64,000 nucleotides of DNA from Endobacterium cereale (GCF_009617585.1 NZ_WIXI01000022.1:62001-126000); one strand, 5' to 3'. Shown: positions 1-12,457, counted from the first letter of the stretch. Notes: generated by a model not told the origin, from the sequence alone. Numbers and translations: made by a program.

Positions 1-1
1 C

Positions 2-934
2 ATCATGGCGTCGATGGAAGGGGGCAGTCAGACAATGATCGCCCGCGATATCGCCGAACTGGGCAACAAGTGCGGTCTTCCGCTCCATGTCGTCGACTCG
101 CACGGATCGCTGGAGAACTTCTTCGGTGTTCGAAACCGCCACAACACACAATTCGGTATCGTAGACAGCGATATCCTCAACTACCTGTCCGCATATCGCG
201 GCTCCAACGAGGACGTGAAGCAGGCCATTCAGGGCATGCGCATCATGCTGCCGCTCTATGACGCCGAAGTGCATGTCGTCGCGCGCGCCGGCATCAACAG
301 CCTGCAGGATCTTCGCGGCAAACGCCTGGGCGTCGGCCAGAAGGACGGCACCGCCTATCTCACCTCGCAGCTCATCCTCGACATTCTTCGTATTCAGGTG
401 AGCGAACGCGTGACCGGTTCGGCCGATGAGATGATCGAACTTCTGCGTCAGGGTGAAATCGATGCGCTGCTCAAGGTGGGCAATGCGCCGATGCCCATGT
501 TCACGGATGGTCGTGTCGACGGTTCGTTCCACATGGTGCCGATCACCGACGACGTGCTGCATGCCAGCTACAAGCCGGTAACACTGCCGGCAGGCACCTA
601 TTCGTTTCAGCGTGAGCCAATCAAGACGATTGCCAGCAAGACACTTCTGATGACCTACGAATATGGTTCGGAGAAAAACGCCTATTACCGGAATTCGTGC
701 AAGGCTGTGTCGGATTTCACCAACTTGATCGTCGGCAATCTCGATGAGTTGCGACGCAGCGGCCACCATCCGAAATGGAAAACCCTCAACCTGACGGAAA
801 TTCCAAAGGGTTGGGAAGTGGGTGCCTGTGTGCGCAAAGGCCTCGAGCCGACCTACGAGGTCAGCTGCACCGAGACTGAAAGTGCCGATAATCAGCAGTA
901 TCTGGACCTGCTGCGCGATCGCCTTCGTCAGTAG
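2..934 (+). CDS. TAXI-family TRAP transporter substrate-binding protein, copy 1 (5' end outside window)
   Basis: Periplasmic ligand-binding protein of the TAXI type, the extracytoplasmic receptor of TRAP transporters. The visible part is 310 residues and starts mid-gene: the first in-frame ATG at 5 lies inside the conserved segment NIMAS that follows the signal peptide in the two downstream copies, so the start and signal peptide are off the left edge. Family hallmarks are present: FFGVRNRHNTQFGIVDSD, the LQDLRGKRLGVG strand turn, YLTSQLILDILRI and a C-terminal PKGWEVGACVRKGL block with two cysteines that could pair. The ligand is unknown. It is the first of three tandem paralogues; no TRAP permease (DctQ/DctM type) is visible in the window, though one could lie upstream. 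Confidence 0.85.
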   Translation: MMASMEGGSQTMIARDIAELGNKCGLPLHVVDSHGSLENFFGVRNRHNTQFGIVDSDILNYLSAYRGSNEDVKQAIQGMRIMLPLYDAEVHVVARAGINSLQDLRGKRLGVGQKDGTAYLTSQLILDILRIQVSERVTGSADEMIELLRQGEIDALLKVGNAPMPMFTDGRVDGSFHMVPITDDVLHASYKPVTLPAGTYSFQREPIKTIASKTLLMTYEYGSEKNAYYRNSCKAVSDFTNLIVGNLDELRRSGHHPKWKTLNLTEIPKGWEVGACVRKGLEPTYEVSCTETESADNQQYLDLLRDRLRQ

Positions 935-954
935 AACTGTTTTTCAATTTGAAA

Positions 955-993
955 TGGCAGGGCCGGCGCACCTCTGAGGATCGCCGGCCTTTG
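955..993 (+). terminator. hairpin after TAXI copy 1
   Basis: GGCCGGCG at 961-968 pairs with CGCCGGCC at 982-989 around a 13-base loop, just after the stop at 934. The T run is short (TTT), so termination is likely but not certain. Confidence 0.5.
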
Positions 994-1133
994 CGGATGA
1001 GTGTGACGGCGGAGAGGGCGGCTCCGCAAATGGAGATATTTGGCGCAAGGCGGAGCAATCCTCCACGCGCCGCAATGCAGATTTGGAGCGACAGCCTGAG
1101 GGGCTGAGAGATTGGGATTTGGAGGAGAATTCG

Positions 1134-2162
1134 ATGAATATGAGAGCTATGGGGCTGATTGCATTGGCCATTGTCGGCAGCATTTGGGCGCCTCGGGCGG
1201 GGTTTTCGGCCGAGGCCGACCGCAACATCATGGCATCCGGTGGCGGCGGCACTCAGTTGGCGATCGCCCGTGACATTGCTGACTTGGGCAACAAGTGCGG
1301 CATGCCGGTAAACGTGGTTGGCTCAAAAGGTTCACTCGAAAACTTCTTCGGCGTACGCAACCGTCACAACACCCAGTTCGGGATCGTGGATGGTGACATC
1401 CTGACTTACCTGAACAGTTACCAGGGCCAGAACAGTGATGTGCGACAGGCCATTCAGGGCATGCGCATCATGTTTCCGCTCTACGATGCAGAGGTCCACG
1501 TTGTGGCGCGCGAGGGTATCAGGACCCTGCAGGATCTTCGCGGCAAGCGGGTTGGTGTGGGCGAGCCGGACAGTTCTGCTTACCTGACCTCTCAGCTGAT
1601 TTTCGACATCCTGCGCATACAGGTTGCCGAGCGGGTTCGCGGTTCCGGCAACGATATGGTCGAATTGCTGCGCCAGGGTGAAATCGACGCGCTGGTGCGT
1701 GTCGGCGGTGCGCCGCTGGCACTGCTGAACGACGGCAGGATCGACGATTCTTTCCACCTCGTGCCGATCACCGATCAGGTACTGCATGCGAGCTACAAGA
1801 ACGCAACCTTGCCGGCTGGCATTTACGCCTTCCAGAAAACAGCGGTGCAGACGGTCAGCGTGAAGACACTGTTGATGACCTACGAATATGGCACGGGCAA
1901 AAACAGCTATTACGACAATGCCTGTAAAACCGTGGCCGATTTCACCAGCCTGATCGTGGACAATATCGACGAATTGCGGCGCAGCGGCCACCAGAAATGG
2001 AAGGACGTAAACCTGACCGAAGTGCCCAAAGGCTGGGAGGTCGGCATGTGCGTGCGCAGGGGGCTGGATACGAACTACAAGGTTTCCTGCACGCAGGCCG
2101 CCGGAAATGCTGAAAACCAGCAATACCTCAACCTGCTGCAGGAGCGTTTAAAGCAACGGTAA
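1134..2162 (+). CDS. TAXI-family TRAP transporter substrate-binding protein, copy 2
   Basis: A complete 342-residue secreted binding protein. ATG 1134 was chosen over the longer frame because GGAGGAG at 1121-1127 sits six bases in front of it and it opens directly into a signal peptide ending around GFSA, before EADRN. The mature part follows copy 1 closely through the FFGVRNRHNTQFGIVD, LQDLRGKRVGVG, LLRQGEIDAL and PKGWEVGMCVRRGL blocks. It probably binds an organic acid or amino acid-like ligand, as TAXI proteins are thought to do, but nothing in the sequence fixes the ligand. It is flanked by hairpins on both sides, so it seems to be transcribed separately from its paralogues. Confidence 0.88.
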   Translation: MNMRAMGLIALAIVGSIWAPRAGFSAEADRNIMASGGGGTQLAIARDIADLGNKCGMPVNVVGSKGSLENFFGVRNRHNTQFGIVDGDILTYLNSYQGQNSDVRQAIQGMRIMFPLYDAEVHVVAREGIRTLQDLRGKRVGVGEPDSSAYLTSQLIFDILRIQVAERVRGSGNDMVELLRQGEIDALVRVGGAPLALLNDGRIDDSFHLVPITDQVLHASYKNATLPAGIYAFQKTAVQTVSVKTLLMTYEYGTGKNSYYDNACKTVADFTSLIVDNIDELRRSGHQKWKDVNLTEVPKGWEVGMCVRRGLDTNYKVSCTQAAGNAENQQYLNLLQERLKQR

Positions 2163-2185
2163 GGCGAATGGCTTAAATCAGAGAT

Positions 2186-2219
2186 CGAGGGAGCGCCGCT
2201 TATTGCGCTTCCTCTTTTA
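2186..2219 (+). terminator. intrinsic terminator after TAXI copy 2
   Basis: A 10 bp stem with one G-U pair (2188-2197 with 2206-2215), an 8-base loop and a TTTT tail. It lies 25 bases after the stop of copy 2. Confidence 0.7.
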
Positions 2220-2342
2220 CTACTCGAGCCTGTTGCGTCGGAAATCTGACGGATCAGGCGAGAGCCGCTCCAGTTACCGCGAAAATATACATCGAATACG
2301 CAATATAAAAACAATACAACTCACATTACATCGGGAAAGACT

Positions 2343-3365
2343 ATGAAATTCGCGGTACTTAACGTCATCGCCCTGTCGTTTGTCGGCGCACTCGCGCCTC
2401 AAGCTGCTTCTGCCCAGGAGGCGGAACGCCATATTATGGCCGCCGGGGCTGGCTCCACTCAGGGCCTCATCGCCAAGGATATCGCCGGCCTCGGAGACCG
2501 GTGCGGCCTGCCTTTGAGCGTGGTCTCGTCCAAGGGCGCGCTGGAAAGCTTCTTTGGTGTTCGAAATCGCCACAACACCCAGTTCGGCATCGTTGACAGC
2601 GATCTTCTGAACTATCTGAACAGCTACAAAACCGAGAGTGCCGATGTCCGCGCGGCAGTGCAGGGCATGCGTATCATGCTGCCGCTCTACGACGCCGAGG
2701 TTCACGTTCTGGCGCCCGCGAATATCCGCACCCTGCAGGATCTCCGTGGCAAGCGTATCGGCGTTGGCGAAAAGGACAGCACGGCCTATCTCACCTCACA
2801 GCTGATGTTCGACATTCTCCGCATTCCAGTCGCCGAACGCGTTACAGGGACGACTGACGAGATGATCGAGCTTCTGCGACAGGGGGAAATCGACGCGATG
2901 ATCCGCGTTGCCGGCGCGCCGGTCGAGGCCTTGGCCGACCGCAGGATCGACGACACCTTCCACCTTGTGCCGATTACTGAGGAATTGCTGCGGGCAAGCT
3001 ACAAGCAGGTCACGATTCCGGCCGGCATGTATCCCTACCAGAGATCGCCGGTCCAGACGGTCGCGGTCAAGACCCTGCTGATGACCTATGAATACGGAAC
3101 CGGCAAGAACGCCTATTACAATACGGCGTGCAAGGCTGTTGCCGACTTTACCAATCTGGTTGTCGACAATATCGACGAACTGCGCCGGACCGGTCACCCG
3201 AAGTGGAAGGACATCGACCTCACCGAGGTACCGAAGGGTTGGGAAGTCGGAATGTGTGTCCGCAAGGGGCTTGATCCGACTTATAAGGTATCATGCACAA
3301 ACACGGTCGATGACGTCGGTAACAACGAATATCTTCAGCTGCTGGAGCAGCATCTCAAGAGATGA
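2343..3365 (+). CDS. TAXI-family TRAP transporter substrate-binding protein, copy 3
   Basis: A complete 340-residue secreted binding protein with a signal peptide (cleavage near AASAQ, residues 20-25) and the same block order as copies 1 and 2. A purine stretch GGGAAAGA lies just before the ATG. About 180 bases, including an A+T-rich 60 bases, separate it from copy 2, which suggests its own promoter. Differences between copies concentrate in the central segment around residues 185-220 (GGAP/AGAP and the following Asp-rich turn), which in this fold lines the ligand cleft, so the three copies may differ in ligand. That last point is inference. Confidence 0.88.
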   Translation: MKFAVLNVIALSFVGALAPQAASAQEAERHIMAAGAGSTQGLIAKDIAGLGDRCGLPLSVVSSKGALESFFGVRNRHNTQFGIVDSDLLNYLNSYKTESADVRAAVQGMRIMLPLYDAEVHVLAPANIRTLQDLRGKRIGVGEKDSTAYLTSQLMFDILRIPVAERVTGTTDEMIELLRQGEIDAMIRVAGAPVEALADRRIDDTFHLVPITEELLRASYKQVTIPAGMYPYQRSPVQTVAVKTLLMTYEYGTGKNAYYNTACKAVADFTNLVVDNIDELRRTGHPKWKDIDLTEVPKGWEVGMCVRKGLDPTYKVSCTNTVDDVGNNEYLQLLEQHLKR

Positions 3366-3387
3366 TCGCCGACCGCTGACAGACATA

Positions 3388-3416
3388 AAAAAGGGCGCCG
3401 CAAGGCGCCCTTTTTT
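3388..3416 (+). terminator. strong intrinsic terminator after TAXI copy 3
   Basis: GGGCGCC (3393-3399), loop GCAA, GGCGCCC (3404-3410), then six Ts; an A run precedes the stem, so it can also work for the leftward hspQ transcript. Confidence 0.9.
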
Positions 3417-3437
3417 CATTGGCAATAATGCCAGCTA

Positions 3438-3767
3438 TCAGTGTGCCAATATCGACTTCGGCTTCAGTTCGCCTGACGGTGCGCGATCAAAGATGCGCAT
3501 CACATTGTCGCTGCGAAGCGGCTGCTCGCTGTCGTCATGGATGAGGTTCTGTTCGGAGACGTAAGCCACATATTCCTGGTCGTCATTTTCGGCGAGCAGG
3601 TGATAAAAGGGCTGGTCCCTGTCGGGGCGGATATCTGCCGGTATCGCGTTCCACCATTCTTCGGAGTTGGCGAATTCGGCATCCACATCGAACACGACGC
3701 CGCGGAATGGGAAAACCTTGTGGCGAACGACTTCGCCGATGGTGAATTTTGCGTTGCGTTGTTTCAT
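3438..3767 (-). CDS. hspQ: HspQ / YccV-like hemimethylated-DNA-binding protein
   Basis: A 109-residue protein of the HspQ family, small beta-barrel proteins known in E. coli as heat-shock factors that modulate Lon specificity and bind hemimethylated DNA. Recognisable features are KFTIGEVVRHKVFPFRGVVFDVD near the N terminus, the EEWW motif and QPFYHLLAEND...YVAYVSEQNL in the middle. The reading frame is open much further upstream, but ATG 3767 is preceded by GGAAG at normal spacing and gives exactly the family length. The C-terminal tail after the barrel (DRAPSGELKPKS) is short and probably unstructured. It converges on the TAXI genes and lies downstream of the EamA gene on the same strand, 107 bases apart. 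Confidence 0.88.
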   Translation of the reverse strand: MKQRNAKFTIGEVVRHKVFPFRGVVFDVDAEFANSEEWWNAIPADIRPDRDQPFYHLLAENDDQEYVAYVSEQNLIHDDSEQPLRSDNVMRIFDRAPSGELKPKSILAH

Positions 3768-3874
3768 GGCGCGAACTTCCTTTCGCAACATTATGTGGTC
3801 ACTCCATTCCCACGCTACAAGGGCAATGCCCGAGCAGGTAAAAAGCTCCCGAAAATGTGGAAATTCTTGGACCG

Positions 3875-4798
3875 TTACTTTCTTTTCCCCTTGTTTGGCA
3901 TCGTGGCCAGCACGACGCCGCCAACCACAAGCAGAATTCCCACGGCATGATAGGCGGCAAAACTCTCGCCAAGGAAGATGATCGCCATGACGATGGAGAC
4001 TGGTGGCATGAGGTACAGCGTGACGCCTGCCTGTGCCGGACCAAAGACGCGCACCGTCTGTTGGAAGCAATAGAAGGCGGCAAGAGAAGCAAAGGCAACC
4101 ATGCCGGCGATCTTGGCCCAGTCCATGGGCTCATCGGGCATGGGACCGCCTGTGAAGATTTCGTAGACGGTTGGCGGCAGAAGCACGAGAGCGCCCGACA
4201 GTGCGATCACGCCGAATAGCGACAGCGGTTGCAGGTTTTGCAGGGCGGGTTGGCGCAGAAGGATCGAATAGATGGCAAAGGAAATCGCCGCGATCAGGAT
4301 GCCGAAATCACCGATGTTGAAATCGAGATCCAGCAGCGCGGAGATGTCACCGCGCAACACGATGACGATGACGCCGGCAAAGGCGATCGCCATGCCTGCC
4401 AGTTCTCGGAGGCCAATGCTGCGTCCGGAAAACATCCATTGGAAGAGAATGATGAACAGCGACGAAGTCGTGTAGATCAGCGTGCCATTGGCAGCCGTCG
4501 TGTAGTTCAGCGACCAATAGACCACGCCGCCGCAAATGCCCATGCCAAGCCCGCCCAGCACCAGCCAGAGCCAGAAATGCCGGCTGACGAAGAACCATGC
4601 GGCGCGACGATCGGCAAAAATGAAGGGCAGGGTGACCAGCGTCGATCCGGTCCAGCGTAGGAAGGCCGTCGTATAAGGCGCGACATCGCCAATGATGCCC
4701 CGGCCGAAAATGATGTTGGTGGAAAAGAAAAAAGGAACGAGAGCAAAAATGACCCAGTCGAGCGGGCGGGCCGCATTGGGCTTTGTCTGATCGGGCAT
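3875..4798 (-). CDS. EamA-family (drug/metabolite transporter superfamily) permease
   Basis: A 307-residue inner-membrane protein with about ten hydrophobic helices in two EamA repeats, ending in a basic tail (NKGKRK) typical of this family. Such proteins export metabolites, amino acids or nucleosides by proton exchange; the substrate cannot be read from the sequence. ATG 4798 was chosen because it starts just before the first helix (DWVIFALVPFFFSTNIIFG) and lies after the glnA terminator; the frame extends upstream to 4900 but would cross that hairpin. The gene is probably expressed from its own promoter between 4800 and 4850. Confidence 0.85.
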   Translation of the reverse strand: MPDQTKPNAARPLDWVIFALVPFFFSTNIIFGRGIIGDVAPYTTAFLRWTGSTLVTLPFIFADRRAAWFFVSRHFWLWLVLGGLGMGICGGVVYWSLNYTTAANGTLIYTTSSLFIILFQWMFSGRSIGLRELAGMAIAFAGVIVIVLRGDISALLDLDFNIGDFGILIAAISFAIYSILLRQPALQNLQPLSLFGVIALSGALVLLPPTVYEIFTGGPMPDEPMDWAKIAGMVAFASLAAFYCFQQTVRVFGPAQAGVTLYLMPPVSIVMAIIFLGESFAAYHAVGILLVVGGVVLATMPNKGKRK

Positions 4799-4840
4799 GG
4801 CGCACCGGCAAATGAATTGATGGGAAGTATTCTGGACGGG

Positions 4841-4876
4841 TGAAACGAAAAACGGCGGGATTTTCATCCCGCCGTT
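4841..4876 (-). terminator. intrinsic terminator of glnA
   Basis: An 11 bp perfect stem AACGGCGGGAT (4851-4861) with its complement at 4866-4876, followed on the minus strand by TTTCGTTT. It lies 45 bases past the glnA stop. Confidence 0.9.
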
Positions 4877-4920
4877 TCCAGCATGCGGCTTGAACCGCAC
4901 ACGCGATAGGATCCGGCAGA

Positions 4921-6330
4921 TCAGGCCGAATAATACATGTCGAACTCAACTGGATGAGGCGTCATTTCGTAACGCATCACTTCGACCATCTTCAGTTCGA
5001 TATAAGCGTCGATCTGGTCGTCATCGAAGACGCCGCCGGCGGTCAGGAACTTGCGATCGCGATCGAGGTTTTCGAGCGCTTCACGCAGCGACGCGCAGAC
5101 GGTCGGGATCTTCTTCAGTTCCTTCGGCGGCAGGTCGTACAAATCCTTGTCCATGGCCTTGCCCGGATGGATCTTGTTCTTGATGCCGTCGAGGCCGGCC
5201 ATCAGCATGGCGGCGAAGGCGAGGTAGGGATTCGCCAGCGGATCAGGGAAGCGGACTTCGACGCGCTTCGACTTCGGGCCGGTGCCGAACGGGATGCGGC
5301 ACGAAGCCGAGCGGTTGCGAGCCGAATAGGCCAGCAGAACCGGTGCTTCATAACCCGGAACCAGACGCTTGTAGGAGTTTGTCGTCGGGTTGGTGAAGGC
5401 GTTGATCGCCTTGGCATGCTTGATGATACCGCCGATGTAGTGCAGGCAGCTTTCAGACAGGCCGGCATATTCGTCGCCGGCAAAAGTCGGCTTGCCGTCT
5501 TTCCAGATCGACTGGTGCACGTGCATGCCCGAGCCGTTGTCGCCAAAGATCGGCTTCGGCATGAAGGTTGCCGTCTTGCCATAGGCATTGGCGACCTGGT
5601 GGACCACATATTTGTAGATCTGCACCTTGTCGGCGTTGCGCACCAGCGTATCGAATTTGACGCCCAACTCATGCTGGCCTGGCGCAACTTCGTGGTGATG
5701 CTTTTCGACGACAACGCCCATTTCCGACAGAACCGTCAGCATTTCGGAACGCATGTCCTGCAGGCTGTCGATCGGCGGAACCGGGAAATAGCCACCCTTG
5801 ACCCGCGGGCGGTGACCAAGGTTGCCTGTTTCATAGTCGGTATCGTCGTTGGACGGCAGTTCCGAACCGTCAAGCTTGAAGCCTGTATTGTAAGGGTCGG
5901 CCTTGTACTTGACGTCGTCGAACACGAAAAATTCAGGCTCGGGACCGACGAAAACGGTATCGCCCACGCCGGAGGCCTTGAGGTAGGCTTCGGCCTTCTT
6001 GGCGGTACCGCGCGGATCGCGGTTATAGGCTTCGCCGGAGACCGGATCGAGAATGTCGCAGATGACGACCATGGTCGACTGCGCGAAGAACGGGTCCATG
6101 TGGACGGTGGCCGGATCGGGCATCAGCACCATGTCCGATTCGTTGATGGCCTTCCAGCCGCCGATCGAGGAACCGTCGAACATGACGCCATCGGCAAACA
6201 TGTCTTCGTCTACGGCGACAACGTCCATGGTGACGTGCTGCAGCTTGCCCTTGGGATCGGTAAAGCGCAGGTCCACGAACTTGACGTCGTTTTCCTTGAT
6301 CTGTTTCATGATGTCGCTTGCGGTCGTCAT
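4921..6330 (-). CDS. glnA: type I glutamine synthetase
   Basis: GSI makes glutamine from glutamate, ammonia and ATP, the entry step of nitrogen assimilation, as a cytoplasmic dodecamer. The 469 residues match the family length. Visible motifs are [16 protein letters not shown], the active-site [11 protein letters not shown], the [12 protein letters not shown] loop, the [12 protein letters not shown]-site segment and the adenylylation site KDLYDLPP (Tyr near residue 398), so it should be regulated by GlnE. It follows glnB after 60 bases on the same strand. That arrangement, plus a sigma-54 promoter before glnB, is the usual nitrogen-controlled glnBA operon of alphaproteobacteria. Confidence 0.98.
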   Translation of the reverse strand: MTTASDIMKQIKENDVKFVDLRFTDPKGKLQHVTMDVVAVDEDMFADGVMFDGSSIGGWKAINESDMVLMPDPATVHMDPFFAQSTMVVICDILDPVSGEAYNRDPRGTAKKAEAYLKASGVGDTVFVGPEPEFFVFDDVKYKADPYNTGFKLDGSELPSNDDTDYETGNLGHRPRVKGGYFPVPPIDSLQDMRSEMLTVLSEMGVVVEKHHHEVAPGQHELGVKFDTLVRNADKVQIYKYVVHQVANAYGKTATFMPKPIFGDNGSGMHVHQSIWKDGKPTFAGDEYAGLSESCLHYIGGIIKHAKAINAFTNPTTNSYKRLVPGYEAPVLLAYSARNRSASCRIPFGTGPKSKRVEVRFPDPLANPYLAFAAMLMAGLDGIKNKIHPGKAMDKDLYDLPPKELKKIPTVCASLREALENLDRDRKFLTAGGVFDDDQIDAYIELKMVEVMRYEMTPHPVEFDMYYSA

Positions 6331-6364
6331 GGAATCTTTCCTTGGGTGTGAGAATGATGAGGTG

Positions 6365-6384
6365 CCGGTCCTTGGATGGACCGG
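6365..6384 (-). promoter_or_regulatory. hairpin in the glnB-glnA intercistronic gap
   Basis: CCGGTCC (6365-6371) and GGACCGG (6378-6384) form a perfect 7 bp stem with a 6-base loop, six bases past the glnB stop. There is no T run, so it is more likely an mRNA-stabilising or partial attenuation element than a full terminator. Confidence 0.5.
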
Positions 6385-6390
6385 GCGTTA

Positions 6391-6942
<552 letters not shown>

Positions 6943-7057
6943 TTAGTGAAAACCGAATTCATCGGTTGGCGTCATTTTAGGCATTTGACTATTTTTGCGC
7001 CGAACCAGTCGAAAAAAATCGATTGTGTTCGCCGGGCAAGTCGAGTGAGATCATCGC

Positions 7058-8533
7058 ATGATCGATCTCAGCACGCATATCTTCACGCCACAGGAAATGA
7101 ACGCCGTCGACGCTGCCTCGGTGGCATCAGGCATTCCGTTCTTCGACCTGATGGAGCGGGCAGGACAAGCCGTGGCGGCTTCAGCGCTGCGGCTCTATCC
7201 TCAAGCACGGCGTTTCGTGGCGTTATGCGGACCCGGCAATAACGGTGGTGACGGATATGTGGCGGCGCGTGCGCTTTGCGAAGCTGGCGCAGTCGTCGCG
7301 GTTTTAGAGATGGCAGGCGACACGGCCTTGAAGGGTGATGCACGCCGCGCGGCCTTGGCCTGCCCACTGCAACCGAGCCCCTTGAGCGAATATCGGCCCG
7401 AAGCGGGTGACGTTATCATCGATGCGCTTTTCGGCGCGGGCCTGTCGCGCATTCTGTCGGGCGACGTTCAGCAGCTTATTGCCGCGATCAATGATGCCGG
7501 GCTGCCCGTCATTGCGGTCGATCTGCCGTCCGGTATATGCGGTCTTCGCGGCAAGGTTCTGGGTAGCGCGCTGCAAGCTACGCGCACGATCACCTTCATG
7601 GCCATGAAGCTGGGCCATCTGCTCATGCCCGGGCGGACATTCTGTGGTGAGATTGAAGTTTTCGATATCGGCATTCCGCATCGGACCCTTGCCGCACATG
7701 TGGGCAATATCCGGAAAAACCATCCGTCACTTTGGGCGTCCCGTTTGCCGGCACTGGCAGGAGAAACACACAAATACAAACGCGGCCATCTGGTCGTATT
7801 CTCCGGTAGCGCCTCGCATACGGGGGCGGCACGCCTTGCGGCGACTGCCGGATCGAAATGCGGCGCCGGTCTCGTGACTGTGGCGTCGCCCCAGGATGCC
7901 GTTGCCGTGAATGCCGGCGCCCTGACTGCGGTAATGGTGCGGCAGGTGGAGACACAAGCCGAACTAACCAACTGGCTGGATACGGCAAAAATATCAGCCT
8001 GCGTGCTCGGCCCAGGTTTTGGCGTCGGCGAACGGGCGCGTGATTTTGTATCTGTCCTGACCGAAAAACCGCTGGTGCTGGATGCCGACGGGATCACCTC
8101 GTTTCGCGACGAGCCAAAACTTCTATTCGACGCATTCGCCGGTGGGGAAACGAAATTGGTGCTAACGCCGCATGAGGGCGAATTTGCACGACTGTTTCCC
8201 GACATCGCCGCCGACGAAAACCTCGGAAAGGTGGAAAAGGCGAGGGCGGCGGCCGCACGTTCCAATGCAGTCATTGTCTACAAGGGGGCGGACAGCGTCA
8301 TCGCCTCGCCGGACGGTCGCGCCTATATCAATTCCAACGCGCCACCATGGCTTGCGACCGCCGGTTCCGGCGACGTATTGGCCGGAATGATCGGCGCCCT
8401 GTTGGCGCAGGGCGTCCCGGCATTCGAGGCGGCGGCAGCAGGCGCCTATCTGCATGGAGAGGCTGCACTGAAGGCCGAACCAGGCATGACCGCCGAAGAT
8501 CTGGCTCAACATGCCAATATTGATCTGACCTGA
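7058..8533 (+). CDS. nnrD: bifunctional NAD(P)H-hydrate epimerase / ADP-dependent dehydratase
   Basis: Repairs NAD(P)HX, the damaged hydrated form of the coenzyme. The 491 residues hold an N-terminal YjeF/NnrE epimerase domain (about 1-215; GPGNNGGDGYVAARAL, AVDLPSG, FMAMKLGH) and a C-terminal ribokinase-like dehydratase (about 235-485; YKRGHLVVFSGS, VLGPGFG, LTPHEGEFARLFP, and the catalytic ATAGSGDVLAGMIGAL). Both active sites look complete. It is transcribed away from glnB across a 328-base gap and converges on the DUF72 gene with only 12 bases between stops. The two-domain fusion is the usual bacterial form; the fused gene is often also called nnr or yjeF. Confidence 0.93.
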   Translation: MIDLSTHIFTPQEMNAVDAASVASGIPFFDLMERAGQAVAASALRLYPQARRFVALCGPGNNGGDGYVAARALCEAGAVVAVLEMAGDTALKGDARRAALACPLQPSPLSEYRPEAGDVIIDALFGAGLSRILSGDVQQLIAAINDAGLPVIAVDLPSGICGLRGKVLGSALQATRTITFMAMKLGHLLMPGRTFCGEIEVFDIGIPHRTLAAHVGNIRKNHPSLWASRLPALAGETHKYKRGHLVVFSGSASHTGAARLAATAGSKCGAGLVTVASPQDAVAVNAGALTAVMVRQVETQAELTNWLDTAKISACVLGPGFGVGERARDFVSVLTEKPLVLDADGITSFRDEPKLLFDAFAGGETKLVLTPHEGEFARLFPDIAADENLGKVEKARAAAARSNAVIVYKGADSVIASPDGRAYINSNAPPWLATAGSGDVLAGMIGALLAQGVPAFEAAAAGAYLHGEAALKAEPGMTAEDLAQHANIDLT

Positions 8534-8545
8534 GGGGCATAAAAA

Positions 8546-9349
8546 TTATTTCAGCAGTTCCGCCATCGCCATAGCACCCTGAGGTGCATTGACCTTGCCT
8601 TCATGGATGAAGAAGGCAAACACGTCGCGTGGTTCCTTCTTCACCTTGCGACCGTCGTCCACCAGCGGCAGGTCGGCAGGCACATCGCCGGCAGCCCACG
8701 TCTTCAGACGGCTTGCCCAGGTATTCATGTCGTCATCGGCATAACAGGTCGGGATCTCGTCAGATCCCTTCTGCAGCCGAGCATAGACGAAATCGGCAGT
8801 GACATCCGCAATCATCGGGTAATCGAAATGGTCGGCGCAGACCGGAGCGATGTTGTATTTTTCGAGAAGCGCCACGAATTCCGGGACCTTAAAACTGTCG
8901 TGGCGCACTTCGACGACATGACGCAGAGGCAGACCTTCCAGCTTCTCTGGCAGCAGCTTCAAGAACGCCTCGAAATCGTCCGGCTCGAACTTTTTGGTGG
9001 GCGCGAACTGCCAGAGCAGAGGGCCAAGACGGTCGCCCAGTTCGACCAGACCCTGATTGAGGAATTTATCAATCGATTCAGCGGCCTCGCCAAGAATCTT
9101 GCGGTTGGTCGTGAAGCGGCTGGCCTTCAGCGAAAAGATAAAGCCATCGGGCACTTCCGAAGCCCATTTGGCGAAGGTTTCCGGTTTCTGCGACCCGTAA
9201 TAGGTGCCATTGACCTCGATGACCGAGAGCTTGCTGGAGGCATATTCAAGCTGGCGTTTCTTCGTCAGCTTTTCGGGATAAAACGTGCCCTCCCAGGCAT
9301 CAAACGTCCAGCCGCCGATACCGGTGCGGATCGTACCCGACTTGCTCAT
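8546..9349 (-). CDS. DUF72 family protein
   Basis: A 267-residue protein of the DUF72 (YecE-like) TIM-barrel family, whose biochemical role is not established. It shows the family's opening RTGIGGWTFDAWEGTFYPEKL, the VNGTYYGSQKPETFAKW segment, FIFSLKASRF, the WQFAPTKKF strand and VEVRHDSF. ATG 9349 follows a GGAGGC ribosome site and matches the usual start; the upstream open extension contains no family residues. It lies 49 bases downstream of uvrA on the same strand, so the two may be co-transcribed, which would tie it loosely to DNA repair, but that is only context. Confidence 0.9.
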   Translation of the reverse strand: MSKSGTIRTGIGGWTFDAWEGTFYPEKLTKKRQLEYASSKLSVIEVNGTYYGSQKPETFAKWASEVPDGFIFSLKASRFTTNRKILGEAAESIDKFLNQGLVELGDRLGPLLWQFAPTKKFEPDDFEAFLKLLPEKLEGLPLRHVVEVRHDSFKVPEFVALLEKYNIAPVCADHFDYPMIADVTADFVYARLQKGSDEIPTCYADDDMNTWASRLKTWAAGDVPADLPLVDDGRKVKKEPRDVFAFFIHEGKVNAPQGAMAMAELLK

Positions 9350-9398
9350 CCATGCCTCCCGTTGAGATCTACTCGCGATAGCGTCTGGTGACGGCGGA

Positions 9399-12320
<2,922 letters not shown>

Positions 12321-12417
12321 TACCAAAGCCTGATGGGAGGGAAGGCTCCCTATATGGTGATTGATTCGTCTGTGTCGAGATGGAAACGGCGTGGGTTGAC
12401 GCTCGTTCCCGATTCGT

Positions 12418-12446
12418 TTGACATGACTATAGGAATTAAATAGAAC
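12418..12446 (+). promoter_or_regulatory. candidate ssb promoter overlapping the LexA box
   Basis: TTGACA at 12418-12423, a 17-base spacer and TAGAAC at 12441-12446. The -35 is perfect and the -10 weak. The -10 overlaps the GAAC-N7-GAAC box, as expected for repression by LexA. Confidence 0.45.
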
Positions 12447-12457
12447 AAATAAAGAAC
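12443..12457. promoter_or_regulatory. LexA (SOS) box between uvrA and ssb
   Basis: GAACAAATAAAGAAC is an exact GAAC-N7-GAAC, the reverse complement of the alphaproteobacterial LexA site GTTC-N7-GTTC. It lies 123 bases from the uvrA start and 157 from the ssb start. A second near-match, GTTC-N7-GTTT, is at 12405-12419. Confidence 0.85.

Noticed and set aside
4954..6351. Long open frame antisense to glnA
   Set aside because: The glnA strand encodes a fully conserved enzyme; the opposite frame has no motif or ribosome site and comes from high G+C codon bias. The same holds for frames opposite uvrA (10695-12215), gyrA (14942-16678), ppiD (43124-45118), pyrG (49803-51401), parE (54095-55897) and ssb (12548-13255).
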